Assembly: GCA_049517655.1 (NCBI GenBank)
Contig: JBEKRQ010000002.1
Coordinates: 62,001 to 126,000 of the forward strand
Source: UBA11358 sp049517655
GTDB taxonomy: Bacteria > Verrucomicrobiota > Verrucomicrobiia > Limisphaerales > UBA11358
DNA: 64,000 nucleotides
Reading direction: 5' to 3'
This document shows, in pieces, positions 48,779 to 57,936 of this stretch. Made by a program: the position numbers and the translations under genes. How positions within the stretch are numbered: position 1 is the stretch's first letter; each line of letters starts with the position of its first letter. Below the pieces are notes generated by a model. That model searched no databases, was not told the DNA's origin, and worked only from the letters and a program-made list of their open reading frames with translations.

Positions 48779-49819
48779 CTAAACCAATCCCGCCGTTTCG
48801 GGAAAACCGCAGACCAGATTCATGCTCTGGATGGCTTGGCCGCCCGCGCCTTTGACGAGATTGTCCTCGGCGCTCATCACGATAAGCCGGCCCGTGCGCG
48901 GGTCGAGCCGCCACGCAATTTCAATGACGTTCGTTCCGACGACATTTTTCGTGTCGGGCAAATTGTCACCGTCCAGCAAACGAACGAATGGTTCATTGCC
49001 GTAAACCCTTTGGTAACATGCGGAAATTTTCTCCGCGTCAACGGACTTTTCCGCAGGCGCGAGATAGAGCGTCGTCAAAATGCCGCGGTTGACCGGAATC
49101 AAATGCGGCGTGAATTGAATCGTCGTTTTCGTCCCGGCGGCGAGCGAAAGTTGTTCCTCGATTTCGGACAAGTGCCGGTGCTTGGGCACGCCGTAGGGCC
49201 GGACGCTTTCATTGCATTCGCAAAAAAGATAATCCACTTCGGCTTTCCGTCCCGCCCCGCTGATGCCGCTCAGGGAATCGGCGATGATGCCGGTGGGTTT
49301 GATCAAACCGGCCTTGAGCAGCGGAATCACCGGCAGCAAAATGCTTGTCGGGTAACAGCCCGGCGACGCGATGAGCGACGCCTGTTTGATTTGCCCGCGA
49401 TAAATTTCCGGCAGGCCGTAAACGGATTTTTTCAGCAACTCCGGCGCGGGATGGTCATGCGCATAAAATTCCCTGTAAATTTCCACGCTCTTGAGCCGGA
49501 AGTCGGCGCTCAAATCAATCACCACACAACCGGCATTGAGCAGCGGCACGGCGTATTCGGCGGCGACGCCATGCGGCAACGCGAGAAACACCACGTCGGC
49601 CTGCTTCGCAAGCTGTTTGGCGTCCGGCTCTGTGAACCGGAGCATCTTCGATTTCGGATGGCCGGCAAACTTCGGAAAAACCTGCGCAAGTGTTTGCCCG
49701 GCGTTTTGGCGCGAGGTCACGGCCACCAGCTCCACGTGGGGATGGTGCAGCAACAACCGGACGAGTTCTTCGCCGGAGTAACCGGACGCGCCGATAATGG
49801 CGACTTTCTTTGATTTCAT
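48779..49819 (-). CDS. argC: N-acetyl-gamma-glutamyl-phosphate reductase
   Basis: The 346-residue enzyme has the NADP-binding 'VAIIGASGYSGEELVRLL', the active-site Cys in 'ASPGCYPTSILLPVIPL', 'ADSLSGISGAGRKA' and 'HRHLSEIEEQL'. It catalyses the third step of arginine synthesis and precedes the methyltransferase and argJ, forming an argC-x-argJ unit downstream of rplM-rpsI. Confidence 0.97.
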   Translation of the reverse strand: MKSKKVAIIGASGYSGEELVRLLLHHPHVELVAVTSRQNAGQTLAQVFPKFAGHPKSKMLRFTEPDAKQLAKQADVVFLALPHGVAAEYAVPLLNAGCVVIDLSADFRLKSVEIYREFYAHDHPAPELLKKSVYGLPEIYRGQIKQASLIASPGCYPTSILLPVIPLLKAGLIKPTGIIADSLSGISGAGRKAEVDYLFCECNESVRPYGVPKHRHLSEIEEQLSLAAGTKTTIQFTPHLIPVNRGILTTLYLAPAEKSVDAEKISACYQRVYGNEPFVRLLDGDNLPDTKNVVGTNVIEIAWRLDPRTGRLIVMSAEDNLVKGAGGQAIQSMNLVCGFPETAGLV

Positions 49820-49871
49820 ACTGCCTTTCTTTTACCGCATAAAAACGGAAACGCGGAGAAAAATTTTCAAA

Positions 49872-49900
49872 CAAAAACCCCGCTGGCGAAACCAGCGGGG
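49872..49900 (-). terminator. Rho-independent terminator of rplM-rpsI
   Basis: On the minus strand, CCCCGCTGG-TTTCG-CCAGCGGGG is followed by TTTTTGTTT. The perfect 9-bp stem sits ~20 bp after the rpsI stop. Confidence 0.9.
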
Positions 49901-49920
49901 CCTGGAAATTTCCAGCGCGA

Positions 49921-50322
49921 TTAACGCTTCGAGTATTGGAAGCGTTTGCGCGCGCCCGGCTGGCCGTATTTCTCGCGTTCACGCATGCGCGGATCGCGTG
50001 TCAGTAGTCCCTCGGCCTTGAGCGCAGGACGCAGGCTGGCATCGGCCACAATCAGCGCGCGGGCGATGCCGTGCCGCACGGCGCCAGCCTGGCCGTTTGG
50101 TCCGCCGCCGGTGACATTAATGCGCACGTCAAATTTTTCCGCCGTGCCGGTGGCGCTCAATGGTTGTGTCACGGTTGCGCGCAACGTTTCCAGCGCGAAA
50201 TAATTTTCAAACGGACGTCCATTGACGGTGATTTTGCCGCTGCCGGAGGCCAGACGGACGCGCGCGATGGCGGTCTTGCGCCGGCCCGTGCCGAGAAATT
50301 CGTTGGTTTTGGTTTCAGCCAT
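49921..50322 (-). CDS. rpsI: 30S ribosomal protein S9
   Basis: The 133-residue protein has 'GTGRRKTAIARVRLASGSGK', 'GGGPNGQAGAVRHGIARAL' and the S9 C-terminal tail 'ARKRFQYSKR', which reaches toward the ribosomal P-site tRNA. I chose the ATG at 50322 over an in-frame TTG two codons upstream. It follows rplM, the standard arrangement. Confidence 0.97.
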   Translation of the reverse strand: MAETKTNEFLGTGRRKTAIARVRLASGSGKITVNGRPFENYFALETLRATVTQPLSATGTAEKFDVRINVTGGGPNGQAGAVRHGIARALIVADASLRPALKAEGLLTRDPRMREREKYGQPGARKRFQYSKR

Positions 50323-50352
50323 TTTCAATCAGCGTTGCAGGTTCAGATTTAA

Positions 50353-50787
50353 TCAGGCCACGACCTTGAGCGGTTTGGGCATTTGCGCCTCATGCAGGTG
50401 TTTCGGGCCTTTGAAAACCTTCAGCTTGGTCAGCAACTGGCTACCAAGCCGGTTTTTGGGAATCATGCCTTTGACGGCGTGCATGATGAGCTTTTCCGGG
50501 TGTTTCGCGCGGACCTGGGCAACCGAGGTGTATTTTTCGCCGCCTTTCCAGCCGGAATAGGTCATGTATTCCTTGGCGGTTTCCTTCTTGCCGGTGAGAC
50601 GGACTTTTTCAGCGTTGATGACAATGACAAAGTCGCCGGCGTCAAGGTGCGGAGTGAAGACGGGCTTGTTTTTGCCGCGCAAAACATCGGCCACCTGCAC
50701 AGCCAGCCGGCCGAGCACGGCGCCGTCGGCATCAATTACATGCCATTTCCGCCCGTCCAAATTCACTTTAGGCAAATATGTTTTCAT
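50353..50787 (-). CDS. rplM: 50S ribosomal protein L13
   Basis: The 144-residue protein has 'KWHVIDADGAVLGRLAVQVA', 'DFVIVINAEKVRLTGKK' and 'HAVKGMIPKNRLGSQLLTKL', covering the whole L13 family. A longer frame upstream reads through the promoter, so the ATG at 50787 is chosen. It is the first gene of the L13-S9 operon. Confidence 0.97.
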   Translation of the reverse strand: MKTYLPKVNLDGRKWHVIDADGAVLGRLAVQVADVLRGKNKPVFTPHLDAGDFVIVINAEKVRLTGKKETAKEYMTYSGWKGGEKYTSVAQVRAKHPEKLIMHAVKGMIPKNRLGSQLLTKLKVFKGPKHLHEAQMPKPLKVVA

Positions 50788-50812
50788 TTCAAAACCGGAC
50801 AAAGGAGCGCGG

Positions 50813-50840
50813 AATTTATCAGACGGAGGGACGAAGTCAA
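50813..50840 (-). promoter_or_regulatory. Promoter of rplM-rpsI
   Basis: On the minus strand, TTGACT (50840-50835), a 16-bp spacer and TAAATT (50818-50813) lie ~25 bp upstream of the rplM start. No long attenuator-like leader is present. Confidence 0.65.
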
Positions 50841-51047
50841 TAGGGCATTTCGGTGTGATTGGCCAATGGGCGCATTCCACGGACCAATCCATATCAGAGA
50901 ACTGTTTGTTGAGGTATCACGTCCAATGCCTTCACTTGAAAGCTCGGCTTTTCTGGCGCCTTTACAAACTCATCAAAGACTGGCTGCGTCTCGTGCTCGC
51001 TTCACAAGATCGCAAACATAACATTTCGCGCTTTAAGGTGGGTCGCA

Positions 51048-53927
51048 TTACTGATAGCGCGTGCGGAAGAACAGGTTTTGGTTCGTGCCCAGCGGCACCG
51101 ATACGTCGAGAACGCCCGGGGGCGGCAAGGCGTTGGTTTGAAATGGCGTCCAAGCTTGAAAATCGGCTGATGCTTCCACGACTACGTTGCTGCCGGACGG
51201 GCCGCCCAGCCGCATGTGGAACAAGCCATTTTGCAGGCCGGGGTTGGCGATGCGGAGCGCGACGGTCCCCGAGAATCGGATATTGTCATACGCAACATCA
51301 TCCCCGTCGTTGGCCTGTTCCACGATCTCCACGCGGGCAATGATTTTGTCGTCAAAGACAATGCCCCAATATGGATTGTTGCCGCTGCCAATGCCATAGC
51401 CCGGCAGACCATCTTGCGCAAATAGCAGGACCGAGTTCGTGTCGTAAATGTAAATGCCTTCCCCCGAGCCGCCACCCAGGTCCACAAAGCGCCAGCCGAC
51501 CGCTTGGGTCGGTGGGTCAAAAATCAGCGTGAGTGAATCGGCATCCGATTGGTTTGCTTCGCCTCCGCCTCCACCATACGGCAGCCAGCCTGGGGAAAGC
51601 ATGCAGGAACTCCAAAACCACGTCGGTTGTTCTACCCAGACCGCCCCATTCGTGGAGACAATCTTGATTCCCAAACTTTCATACTCATTCCCCCAGAACC
51701 GCACCGAGCCTGCGGCTCCGGCATATTCCTCGAAATCCAACGTCACGAGTTGGGGAGAAGCAGCCACGAATGCACTCTCGTCCCCGAACCGCGTGTAATG
51801 GAGAGAAGCCCCCGCCACCGGCAGAATGAAGTCTTTCTCAATTGCATTGGTGCTGGCGTCCTGAACTCGGACGCGAAAGGCGTAGTCGCCCGGCGGCGAG
51901 GTCGTTTGGCTCCCAGTCAGAGTTCCATCGGTGTTCAAGGAGTATGTCAGCGGAAGTGTCCCACTAATTGCCTCCCACGTATAGGGCGGAACGCCGCCAA
52001 TTGCAGAGAAGGTGAATGCGTAGGACTGGTTCGTAAAAGCCGCAGGGAGCGGAGACATATTCGTCACTTGCAACGGCGACGAAGCTGAAGCGATGTAAAG
52101 CGACAGATTTTGATTTGCCGAGTGGCCGTTGCCGTCATCCACATGGACGGAAAAATTATATGTCCCGCCGGTGTCGGGAGTGCCATAAATTTCTCCGTCA
52201 GAATCAACGGTCAGGCTCGATGGAAAATCCTGCGGGTCATTCAACGACCAATTGAGCGTGCCGCTGCAAGTCGAACCCTGGAGAAACTGGTCGTAATAAG
52301 AACCCACCTGACCGTCCGGCAAATTGGTCGTGAGGATTTGAACGCCGCCGCAAGGTTGGACGGTGAAATTGTTCGTGGCATTGTTGTTGTTAATGACTGC
52401 CGTCTGGTTGTCGGGGCACTGATAAGCGCCGCTGCCAAGAATGTTGTCCAAGCTGTCGTCGCCGCCGTTGCAATTGATGCTGATGTTCCAACTGCCGTTG
52501 GCCACGTTCATTGAATAATTGCCGTTGGTGTCGGTGTCCACATAGGCCTGATAATTTGTGCCGTTGATGGTGGCATTGGCGTTCACGCCGACGCCCACGA
52601 TGGGATTGCCGCTGCTGTCCTGAACATTGCCGGTGATGTGGTTGGTCGCAAGAAGGGCGGTGAAATTTTGCAACACAGCCGTGCCGTTGGTGATGTTGCC
52701 GTCTATGGTTTCTTGTGAAAAAACATAATTGGTGAGTTGATTGTTGCCGTTGGCCTGCACCCACCAGGAATCGTCGGTGCCCAAGCCCAGCACGCCAAGG
52801 ACATAGTTCCCGTTCGCATCCGTGTAGCCGTCTGTTTCATAGAGGTTGTTGTTGTCGTTGGCACCAACATCCAATCCCACCAAAGGATTTCCCAGATTGT
52901 CCTTGACGCTGCCATAAATCAGCGCCGTGGCCTTGGGGATGGCCAAGGTCACTCCTGTCGCACCGGCGGTGACATTGGTTCCGTTGTGCGATTGCAACCC
53001 AAGATAGCCATGAACAATCAGCGGCGTATCGTCTGCCTCGATCCCCCAATTGCCGTCGGTGACCGGCACGTTGAAATTGCCATTGGTGTCTGTGAAACCA
53101 ATGGCGATGAGGCCGTCGGTTGATTGCGGGTGCAAAAGAATGCCGGGCAGTCCGATGCTGGGATCGCTGGCATCAACAACCTTGCCGGAGATGCTGTTCG
53201 TGGCGTTGGTCAACACTAGATTCGTGGTGACGGTAGCTCCACTCCCCAACGTGACAACCGGAGGCGCTCCAAAGTTGCAGACATAATTACTTTTGAAAGA
53301 GACCAGTGCGTAAGTCCCCACGGGTGCTTGAATGGTATAGGTGCCCGAGTTGTTCGCCACCGTTCCCCCAGCCGGCCCCCCATTGCCTCCGGGCGGAAAC
53401 AGCATGACAATGGCATTGGACACCGTGGTGCTGGTGCCGTTGCTGACCACGTCGCCGGTGAACTTCTGCGCGTAGGGAAAATTCGTGACACTGAAAGTGT
53501 TGGTGAGCGGCGTAAAACCGCCCTTGGGCTGGGACAGCTCATACAAATAGTTGCCGACGACGTTCTGCATGAAATCCCCATTTTGAAAATTCAACGTCGC
53601 GGTGATGGCGCCCGTCGTGGCATTCAAATCGCCGGGCACATTGAAATTGGTCACCACGCCTATGACAAAGTTTGTCCCATCCTGCAAGGTGAACTGCTGC
53701 ACCAAAATATCCCCCCCATCAATGACGCCGTTGTTGTTGAGATCGAGAAATTTTTGGATGACCACCGTCTTGTTCGTCAACCCGGTAATGGCAAGCGAAA
53801 TGGTTCCCGTGTAAGTATTGCTCACGGCGGTCGGCGTGACAGTGAAGTTGACGGCGGCGAACGCATGCTGGCCAAAGGCAGCCAGCCATGCGAATGCGAC
53901 GAGAAGGCGGATGAGGGAAGTATTCAT
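51048..53927 (-). CDS. Large secreted protein with CarboxypepD_reg-like and Ig-like repeats
   Basis: The 959-residue protein has a signal peptide (~1-25, 'LLVAFAWLAAFGQHAFA') and several repeats of the form 'ITGNVQDSSGNPIVGVGV' and 'DTDTNGNYSMNVANGSW', typical of carboxypeptidase-regulatory-like beta-sandwiches. A putative Ig (He_PIG-like) pair follows ('YGTPDTGGTYNFSVHVDDGN', 'LPAAFTNQSYAFTFSAIGG'), then a C-terminal beta region that could bind carbohydrate. The body is Asn/Thr/Gly-rich. It is probably exposed on or released from the cell. No catalytic residues are recognisable. I chose MNTSLIRLL (53927) over a start eight codons earlier. Confidence 0.8.
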   Translation of the reverse strand: MNTSLIRLLVAFAWLAAFGQHAFAAVNFTVTPTAVSNTYTGTISLAITGLTNKTVVIQKFLDLNNNGVIDGGDILVQQFTLQDGTNFVIGVVTNFNVPGDLNATTGAITATLNFQNGDFMQNVVGNYLYELSQPKGGFTPLTNTFSVTNFPYAQKFTGDVVSNGTSTTVSNAIVMLFPPGGNGGPAGGTVANNSGTYTIQAPVGTYALVSFKSNYVCNFGAPPVVTLGSGATVTTNLVLTNATNSISGKVVDASDPSIGLPGILLHPQSTDGLIAIGFTDTNGNFNVPVTDGNWGIEADDTPLIVHGYLGLQSHNGTNVTAGATGVTLAIPKATALIYGSVKDNLGNPLVGLDVGANDNNNLYETDGYTDANGNYVLGVLGLGTDDSWWVQANGNNQLTNYVFSQETIDGNITNGTAVLQNFTALLATNHITGNVQDSSGNPIVGVGVNANATINGTNYQAYVDTDTNGNYSMNVANGSWNISINCNGGDDSLDNILGSGAYQCPDNQTAVINNNNATNNFTVQPCGGVQILTTNLPDGQVGSYYDQFLQGSTCSGTLNWSLNDPQDFPSSLTVDSDGEIYGTPDTGGTYNFSVHVDDGNGHSANQNLSLYIASASSPLQVTNMSPLPAAFTNQSYAFTFSAIGGVPPYTWEAISGTLPLTYSLNTDGTLTGSQTTSPPGDYAFRVRVQDASTNAIEKDFILPVAGASLHYTRFGDESAFVAASPQLVTLDFEEYAGAAGSVRFWGNEYESLGIKIVSTNGAVWVEQPTWFWSSCMLSPGWLPYGGGGGEANQSDADSLTLIFDPPTQAVGWRFVDLGGGSGEGIYIYDTNSVLLFAQDGLPGYGIGSGNNPYWGIVFDDKIIARVEIVEQANDGDDVAYDNIRFSGTVALRIANPGLQNGLFHMRLGGPSGSNVVVEASADFQAWTPFQTNALPPPGVLDVSVPLGTNQNLFFRTRYQ

Positions 53928-53951
53928 AGACTTGATTGTTTGGGGTTTCAA

Positions 53952-54306
53952 TGACGTTATTGCTTCAACCGGGAAAACAGATTCCCCACTGGCGGCGTAA
54001 TAGTGATGCTATTCGTGCCGGGCCGACCTGTTGGCTCTGAACCTCTCACGGCAGATTTTTAATTCACTCACAATTTCAACATCCTGTCAATCCACCGATA
54101 TTACTTTTTGATTAGCTAATTAAGGTGATTTGTTTGCTGCAAAATCCGAACCGATCCTCATTGGGAGAGCTTGGTTGGCCGCCAATATAGGCGCTCTTCA
54201 CTTGTGGATTCTGGTGAAATGCCCCGCAGAAGCTGAAGAGCAGGGACATTTGCTTGACTTCGCGCGGCAGGTGACTAATTAACCGAATCCAAAATCACCA
54301 TCCTGA
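53952..54306. other. Divergent intergenic region without a gene
   Basis: About 355 bp between the secreted-protein gene and the permease gene. It is AT-richer than its surroundings, with a small palindromic stretch (TTAGCTAATTAAG) near 54113-54125. I see no RNA gene, repeat of the families described elsewhere, or clear promoter hexamers. Confidence 0.5.
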
Positions 54307-55815
54307 ATGAATTTGTTTCGCAATTTGCTCCGCCGAAGAAGTGTTGCCGCCCTGCAGGCTGAAGTGCTGACGGACAGAAGCCTCAAACGGGCGCTGGGAC
54401 CGGTAAATCTGACCGCACTGGGAATCGGCGCCATCATCGGCGCGGGCATTTTTGTCCTCACCGGCCAGGCGGCCGCGAAATACGCGGGTCCGGCCATTGT
54501 TTTTTCCTTTGTGCTGGCCGGGGCGGCCTGCGCGTTCGCCGGCCTGTGTTACGCCGAATTTTCGGCTATGATTCCCATCTCCGGCTCGGCTTATACTTAT
54601 GGTTACGCGACGCTGGGCGAATTTGTCGCGTGGATCATCGGCTGGGATTTAATCCTCGAATATTTATTTGCCGCTTCCACAGTCGCGGTCGGCTGGTCGG
54701 GGTATGTCGTGTCATTTCTCAATGAGCTTGGAATCACCATTCCATCCGCCTTCATTTCCGGGCCTTACAACCACGTGACTCCGCCCGGCGCGGGGTGGAA
54801 CATCTGGCGGCTGTTCACGGAAGGCTGGGTCAGCACCGGCGCCGTGCTGAACGTCCCGGCCATGTTGATCGTCGGATTCATCACGTTTCTGCTCGTCCTC
54901 GGCATCAAGGAGTCCGCGACGTTCAACAACATCATCGTGGCGATAAAAATGTCGGTGATTCTGACGTTCATTGCCGTTGGGATTGCCTACATCAACCGGA
55001 ATAACTGGCATCCGTTCGTGCCGCCGTCACTCGGCCCCGGTGAGTTCGGCTGGAGCGGCGTGGTGCGCGGGGCTGGCGTGATTTTTTTTGCCTACATTGG
55101 TTTCGACGCCGTGTCCACTGCTGCACAGGAGGCTAAAAATCCCCGGCGCGACATGCCGATTGGAATCCTGGGTTCGCTCGCGCTTTGCACCGTGCTTTAC
55201 ATCGCAGTGGCGCTCGTTTTAACGGGCATTGTATCTTACACCAAGCTCAATGATCCGGCCCCGATCGCCGTGGCGATCAATTCACTTGGGCCGTCAGTGG
55301 CCTGGCTGCGGCCCATCATCAAGATTGGCGCGATCGCCGGCCTTTCGTCCGTGATCCTGGTGATGATGCTCGGCCAGCCGCGAATTTTCTACACGATGTC
55401 GAAGGACGGATTGCTGCCGCCGGTGTTCAGCGCGGTGCATCCGAAATTCCGCACGCCTTGGGTCGCACAAATTCTCACCGGCGTGACTGCCATGCTGGTG
55501 GCAGGTTTGTTTCCCATCGGCCTTCTGGGCGAACTCGTGTCCATCGGCACGCTCCTCGCGTTCGCCATCGTCTGCGCCGGCGTGTTCGTGCTGCGATTCA
55601 CCGATCCGCAGATTCACCGGCCGTTCCGCACACCGGCATTCTGGCTGATTGCGCCGCTGGGCGTGATTTTTTGCGGCTATTTGATGTATGGACTGCCCGC
55701 TGACACCTGGGCACGACTTATCGTCTGGATGGCCATCGGTCTGGTCATCTATTTCACCTACGGTCACCGTCATTCAAAAGTGCAGCGGCAGGCGGCACAG
55801 GCCGGTCTGGACTGA
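54307..55815 (+). CDS. APC superfamily amino-acid permease
   Basis: The 502-residue protein has ~12-14 TM helices and the APC signature 'LGIGAIIGAGIFVLTGQAAA' in TM1, 'GFDAVSTAAQEAKNPRRDMP' after TM6 and 'MLGQPRIFYTMSKDGLLPP', as in the cationic amino-acid transporter/YfnA group. It probably imports an amino acid by proton symport; the substrate is not predictable. It is separated from the TetR gene by ~217 bp with nothing but the tetR control region. Confidence 0.9.
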   Translation: MNLFRNLLRRRSVAALQAEVLTDRSLKRALGPVNLTALGIGAIIGAGIFVLTGQAAAKYAGPAIVFSFVLAGAACAFAGLCYAEFSAMIPISGSAYTYGYATLGEFVAWIIGWDLILEYLFAASTVAVGWSGYVVSFLNELGITIPSAFISGPYNHVTPPGAGWNIWRLFTEGWVSTGAVLNVPAMLIVGFITFLLVLGIKESATFNNIIVAIKMSVILTFIAVGIAYINRNNWHPFVPPSLGPGEFGWSGVVRGAGVIFFAYIGFDAVSTAAQEAKNPRRDMPIGILGSLALCTVLYIAVALVLTGIVSYTKLNDPAPIAVAINSLGPSVAWLRPIIKIGAIAGLSSVILVMMLGQPRIFYTMSKDGLLPPVFSAVHPKFRTPWVAQILTGVTAMLVAGLFPIGLLGELVSIGTLLAFAIVCAGVFVLRFTDPQIHRPFRTPAFWLIAPLGVIFCGYLMYGLPADTWARLIVWMAIGLVIYFTYGHRHSKVQRQAAQAGLD

Positions 55816-55997
55816 AATTTGGCTTGCCGCGCGGGACATGGCCGTTTCCGGACCACCGTCGTTCAGTGACGATCCAGACCACCCGTGATCGACGCGTAAC
55901 GGCGTTGATTTTCTGATATTAGAGACGGGCTGGAAGCTTGTTCTACTGCACGGTTTCGCCTTTGGCTGGCCGGTGAATGGAAAACATCAAAAAAAAT

Positions 55998-56026
55998 TTG
56001 CATGGGAAATGAATCAAACGTATGTT
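55998..56026 (+). promoter_or_regulatory. Candidate promoter of the tetR-efflux operon
   Basis: TTGCAT (55998-56003), a 17-bp spacer and TATGTT (56021-56026). The -10 hexamer lies inside the palindromic operator. Transcription would start at about the ATG (56033), giving a leaderless mRNA. Confidence 0.5.
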
Positions 56027-56029
56027 TGA
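56014..56029. promoter_or_regulatory. TetR operator
   Basis: TCAAACGTATGTTTGA is an inverted repeat with 6-bp half-sites TCAAAC/GTTTGA and a 4-bp centre. It ends 3 bp before the tetR start codon and overlaps the predicted -10, a classic autorepression site. Confidence 0.75.
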
Positions 56030-56032
56030 ATC

Positions 56033-56698
56033 ATGAAACGCGCATTAAAATCATCCAAGCCGCCGCCGGCTGAAACCAGGGGGCGGGTGCTGGACACGGC
56101 GGAACGGTTGTTCGCCGAGCGCGGCATTGAGGCGGTTTCCATTCGTGACATTACCCGCGCCGCCAAGGCAAATCTGGCGGCCATCAACTATCATTTCGGC
56201 ACCAAGCAGGAACTGGTGGCCGAGATTTTCAGCCGGCGGCTGACGCCGTTGAGCCAGGAGCGGCTGGCTTTGCTGGATGAAGTGGAGAGGAAAGCCGACG
56301 GCAAGCCCGCCCGGCTCGAGGCCGTTCTGGAGGCGCTGTTTCGCCCGGCGGTGGAACAGTCCTTCGCCTGCGCCCACGGGAACAAGGCGTTCATGCAGCT
56401 TCTCGGACGCTGTCTCAGCGAGCCGAGCGCAGCGGTTGAACGCTTCATCCACAGGCATTTTGAAACGACGATTCGGCGGTTCAACGCGGCGATTTTGCGG
56501 GCATTGCCCCAGCTTCCCGAACAGGAATTGTTCTGGCGAATCAGTTTCGTCGGCGGCGCGATGCATCACGCCTTGCTGATTTGCGGCAAACCAAGTTTGA
56601 TGCCAACCGGCATGCACAAACGCTTGAACGCGGAGGAATTGATTCAGCGCCTGATCGCCTTCGCGGCGGCTGGGCTGCGCGTTCCGGTGCCACACTGA
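56033..56698 (+). CDS. TetR/AcrR-family repressor (CecR/DUF1956-like)
   Basis: The 221-residue protein has the TetR helix-turn-helix 'AERLFAERGIEAVSIRDITR' and 'AKANLAAINYHFGTKQELVA' at ~22-62, and a C-terminal ligand domain with 'NAAILRALPQLPEQELFWRI' typical of the CecR/DUF1956 subgroup. It probably represses itself and the downstream efflux genes through the palindrome at its start codon, releasing DNA when a drug or metabolite binds. Confidence 0.92.
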   Translation: MKRALKSSKPPPAETRGRVLDTAERLFAERGIEAVSIRDITRAAKANLAAINYHFGTKQELVAEIFSRRLTPLSQERLALLDEVERKADGKPARLEAVLEALFRPAVEQSFACAHGNKAFMQLLGRCLSEPSAAVERFIHRHFETTIRRFNAAILRALPQLPEQELFWRISFVGGAMHHALLICGKPSLMPTGMHKRLNAEELIQRLIAFAAAGLRVPVPH

Positions 56699-56745
56699 CA
56701 TGAACGGGTTGCACAAAAACAAGTTTGCGAAAACGACGAGAAAAA

Positions 56746-57924
56746 ATGAATACGAATTTGATCAAACGACAAGACCGCGCCCGGCGACCGGGTGCGGCAT
56801 TGATTTGGTGCGCCGCAATTTCATTAGTGCTGCTGGCGCTGGCCGGTTGCGGCCGCCAGCAAGCGCAAAATGGCGCCATGCCGCCGCCGGAGGTCGGCGT
56901 GGTCACCATCGCGCCGGAATCGGTGGCTCTGACGACGGAATTGCCGGGGCGTATTGATCCTGTGCGGGTAGCGCAGGTGCGTGCGCGGGTGGACGGCATT
57001 GTGTTGCATCGGAATTTCCGCGAAGGCGCCGACGTCACAAACGGTGAAGTCCTTTACCAGATTGACCCCGCGCCATACAAAGCCGCGCTCGACAGCGCAA
57101 ACGCCAGCCTGATGCAGGCGCAACTGCTGGTGGAACGTTACGAACCGCTGGTGGGTATCAATGCCGTGAGCAAGCAGGATTACGACAATGCCGTATCAGC
57201 GGCGGCCCAAGCCAAAGCCGCGCAAGAAATCGCTGCGGTCAATTTCGGTTATTGCACCGTCACCGCGCCGATTTCCGGAAAAATCGGCGCGGCACTGGTC
57301 ACCGAGGGCGCGTTGGTGAGCCAGAGCGCCGCGACGGAAATGGCCGTGGTCCAGCAATTGGATCCGATTTTTTGCGATTTCACCGAATCGAGCACCGAAG
57401 TGCTGCGGTTGCGGCGCGAACTGGAAAGTGGCGCGCTCAAAAGCGTCGCACCCGGCGAAGCGAAGGTGACGTTGTCGCTGGACGACGGGACAACTTACCA
57501 ACATCCCGGCAAACTGTTGTTCTCCGACGTCACGGTGGACCCGAGCAGCGGCATGATTACTTTGCGCGCGGAGTTTCCCAATCCCGACCATCTGCTGTTG
57601 CCGGGGATGTTTGCGCGTGGATTGCTGGAACAGGCGGTTGACAGCAAGGCCATCACTGTTCTCCAGCGCGGTGTCAGCGTCGGCGCGAATGGCATCGCCA
57701 CCGCGATGGTGGTGGGGGCGGACGGCAAGGTGGAAGCCAGAGTGATTAAAATCGGCTCGGCCGTGGGGAACAAATGGGTCGTCACGGAAGGGCTGAAGGC
57801 AGGGGAACGTGTCATCGTCGAAGGTTTGCAAAAAGTTCAACCGGGGATGGTGGTGAAACCGGTTCCTTTTAATTCAGCCGGCGACAACGCTTCCGCTTCG
57901 CCAGTTTCGGCCCAGGGAAATTAA
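56746..57924 (+). CDS. RND efflux periplasmic adaptor lipoprotein (AcrA/MexA-like)
   Basis: The 392-residue protein has a lipoprotein signal ending 'LALAGCGRQ' (lipobox LAGC), a biotinyl-lipoyl-like domain ('VRARVDGIVLHRNFREGADV', 'GYCTVTAPISGKIGAALVTE'), a short coiled-coil hairpin (~110-170) and a beta-barrel/membrane-proximal domain. It bridges the inner-membrane pump and outer-membrane channel. I chose the ATG at 56746. It precedes the pump gene by 12 bp. Confidence 0.95.
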   Translation: MNTNLIKRQDRARRPGAALIWCAAISLVLLALAGCGRQQAQNGAMPPPEVGVVTIAPESVALTTELPGRIDPVRVAQVRARVDGIVLHRNFREGADVTNGEVLYQIDPAPYKAALDSANASLMQAQLLVERYEPLVGINAVSKQDYDNAVSAAAQAKAAQEIAAVNFGYCTVTAPISGKIGAALVTEGALVSQSAATEMAVVQQLDPIFCDFTESSTEVLRLRRELESGALKSVAPGEAKVTLSLDDGTTYQHPGKLLFSDVTVDPSSGMITLRAEFPNPDHLLLPGMFARGLLEQAVDSKAITVLQRGVSVGANGIATAMVVGADGKVEARVIKIGSAVGNKWVVTEGLKAGERVIVEGLQKVQPGMVVKPVPFNSAGDNASASPVSAQGN

Positions 57925-57936
57925 CCGGACATCGCC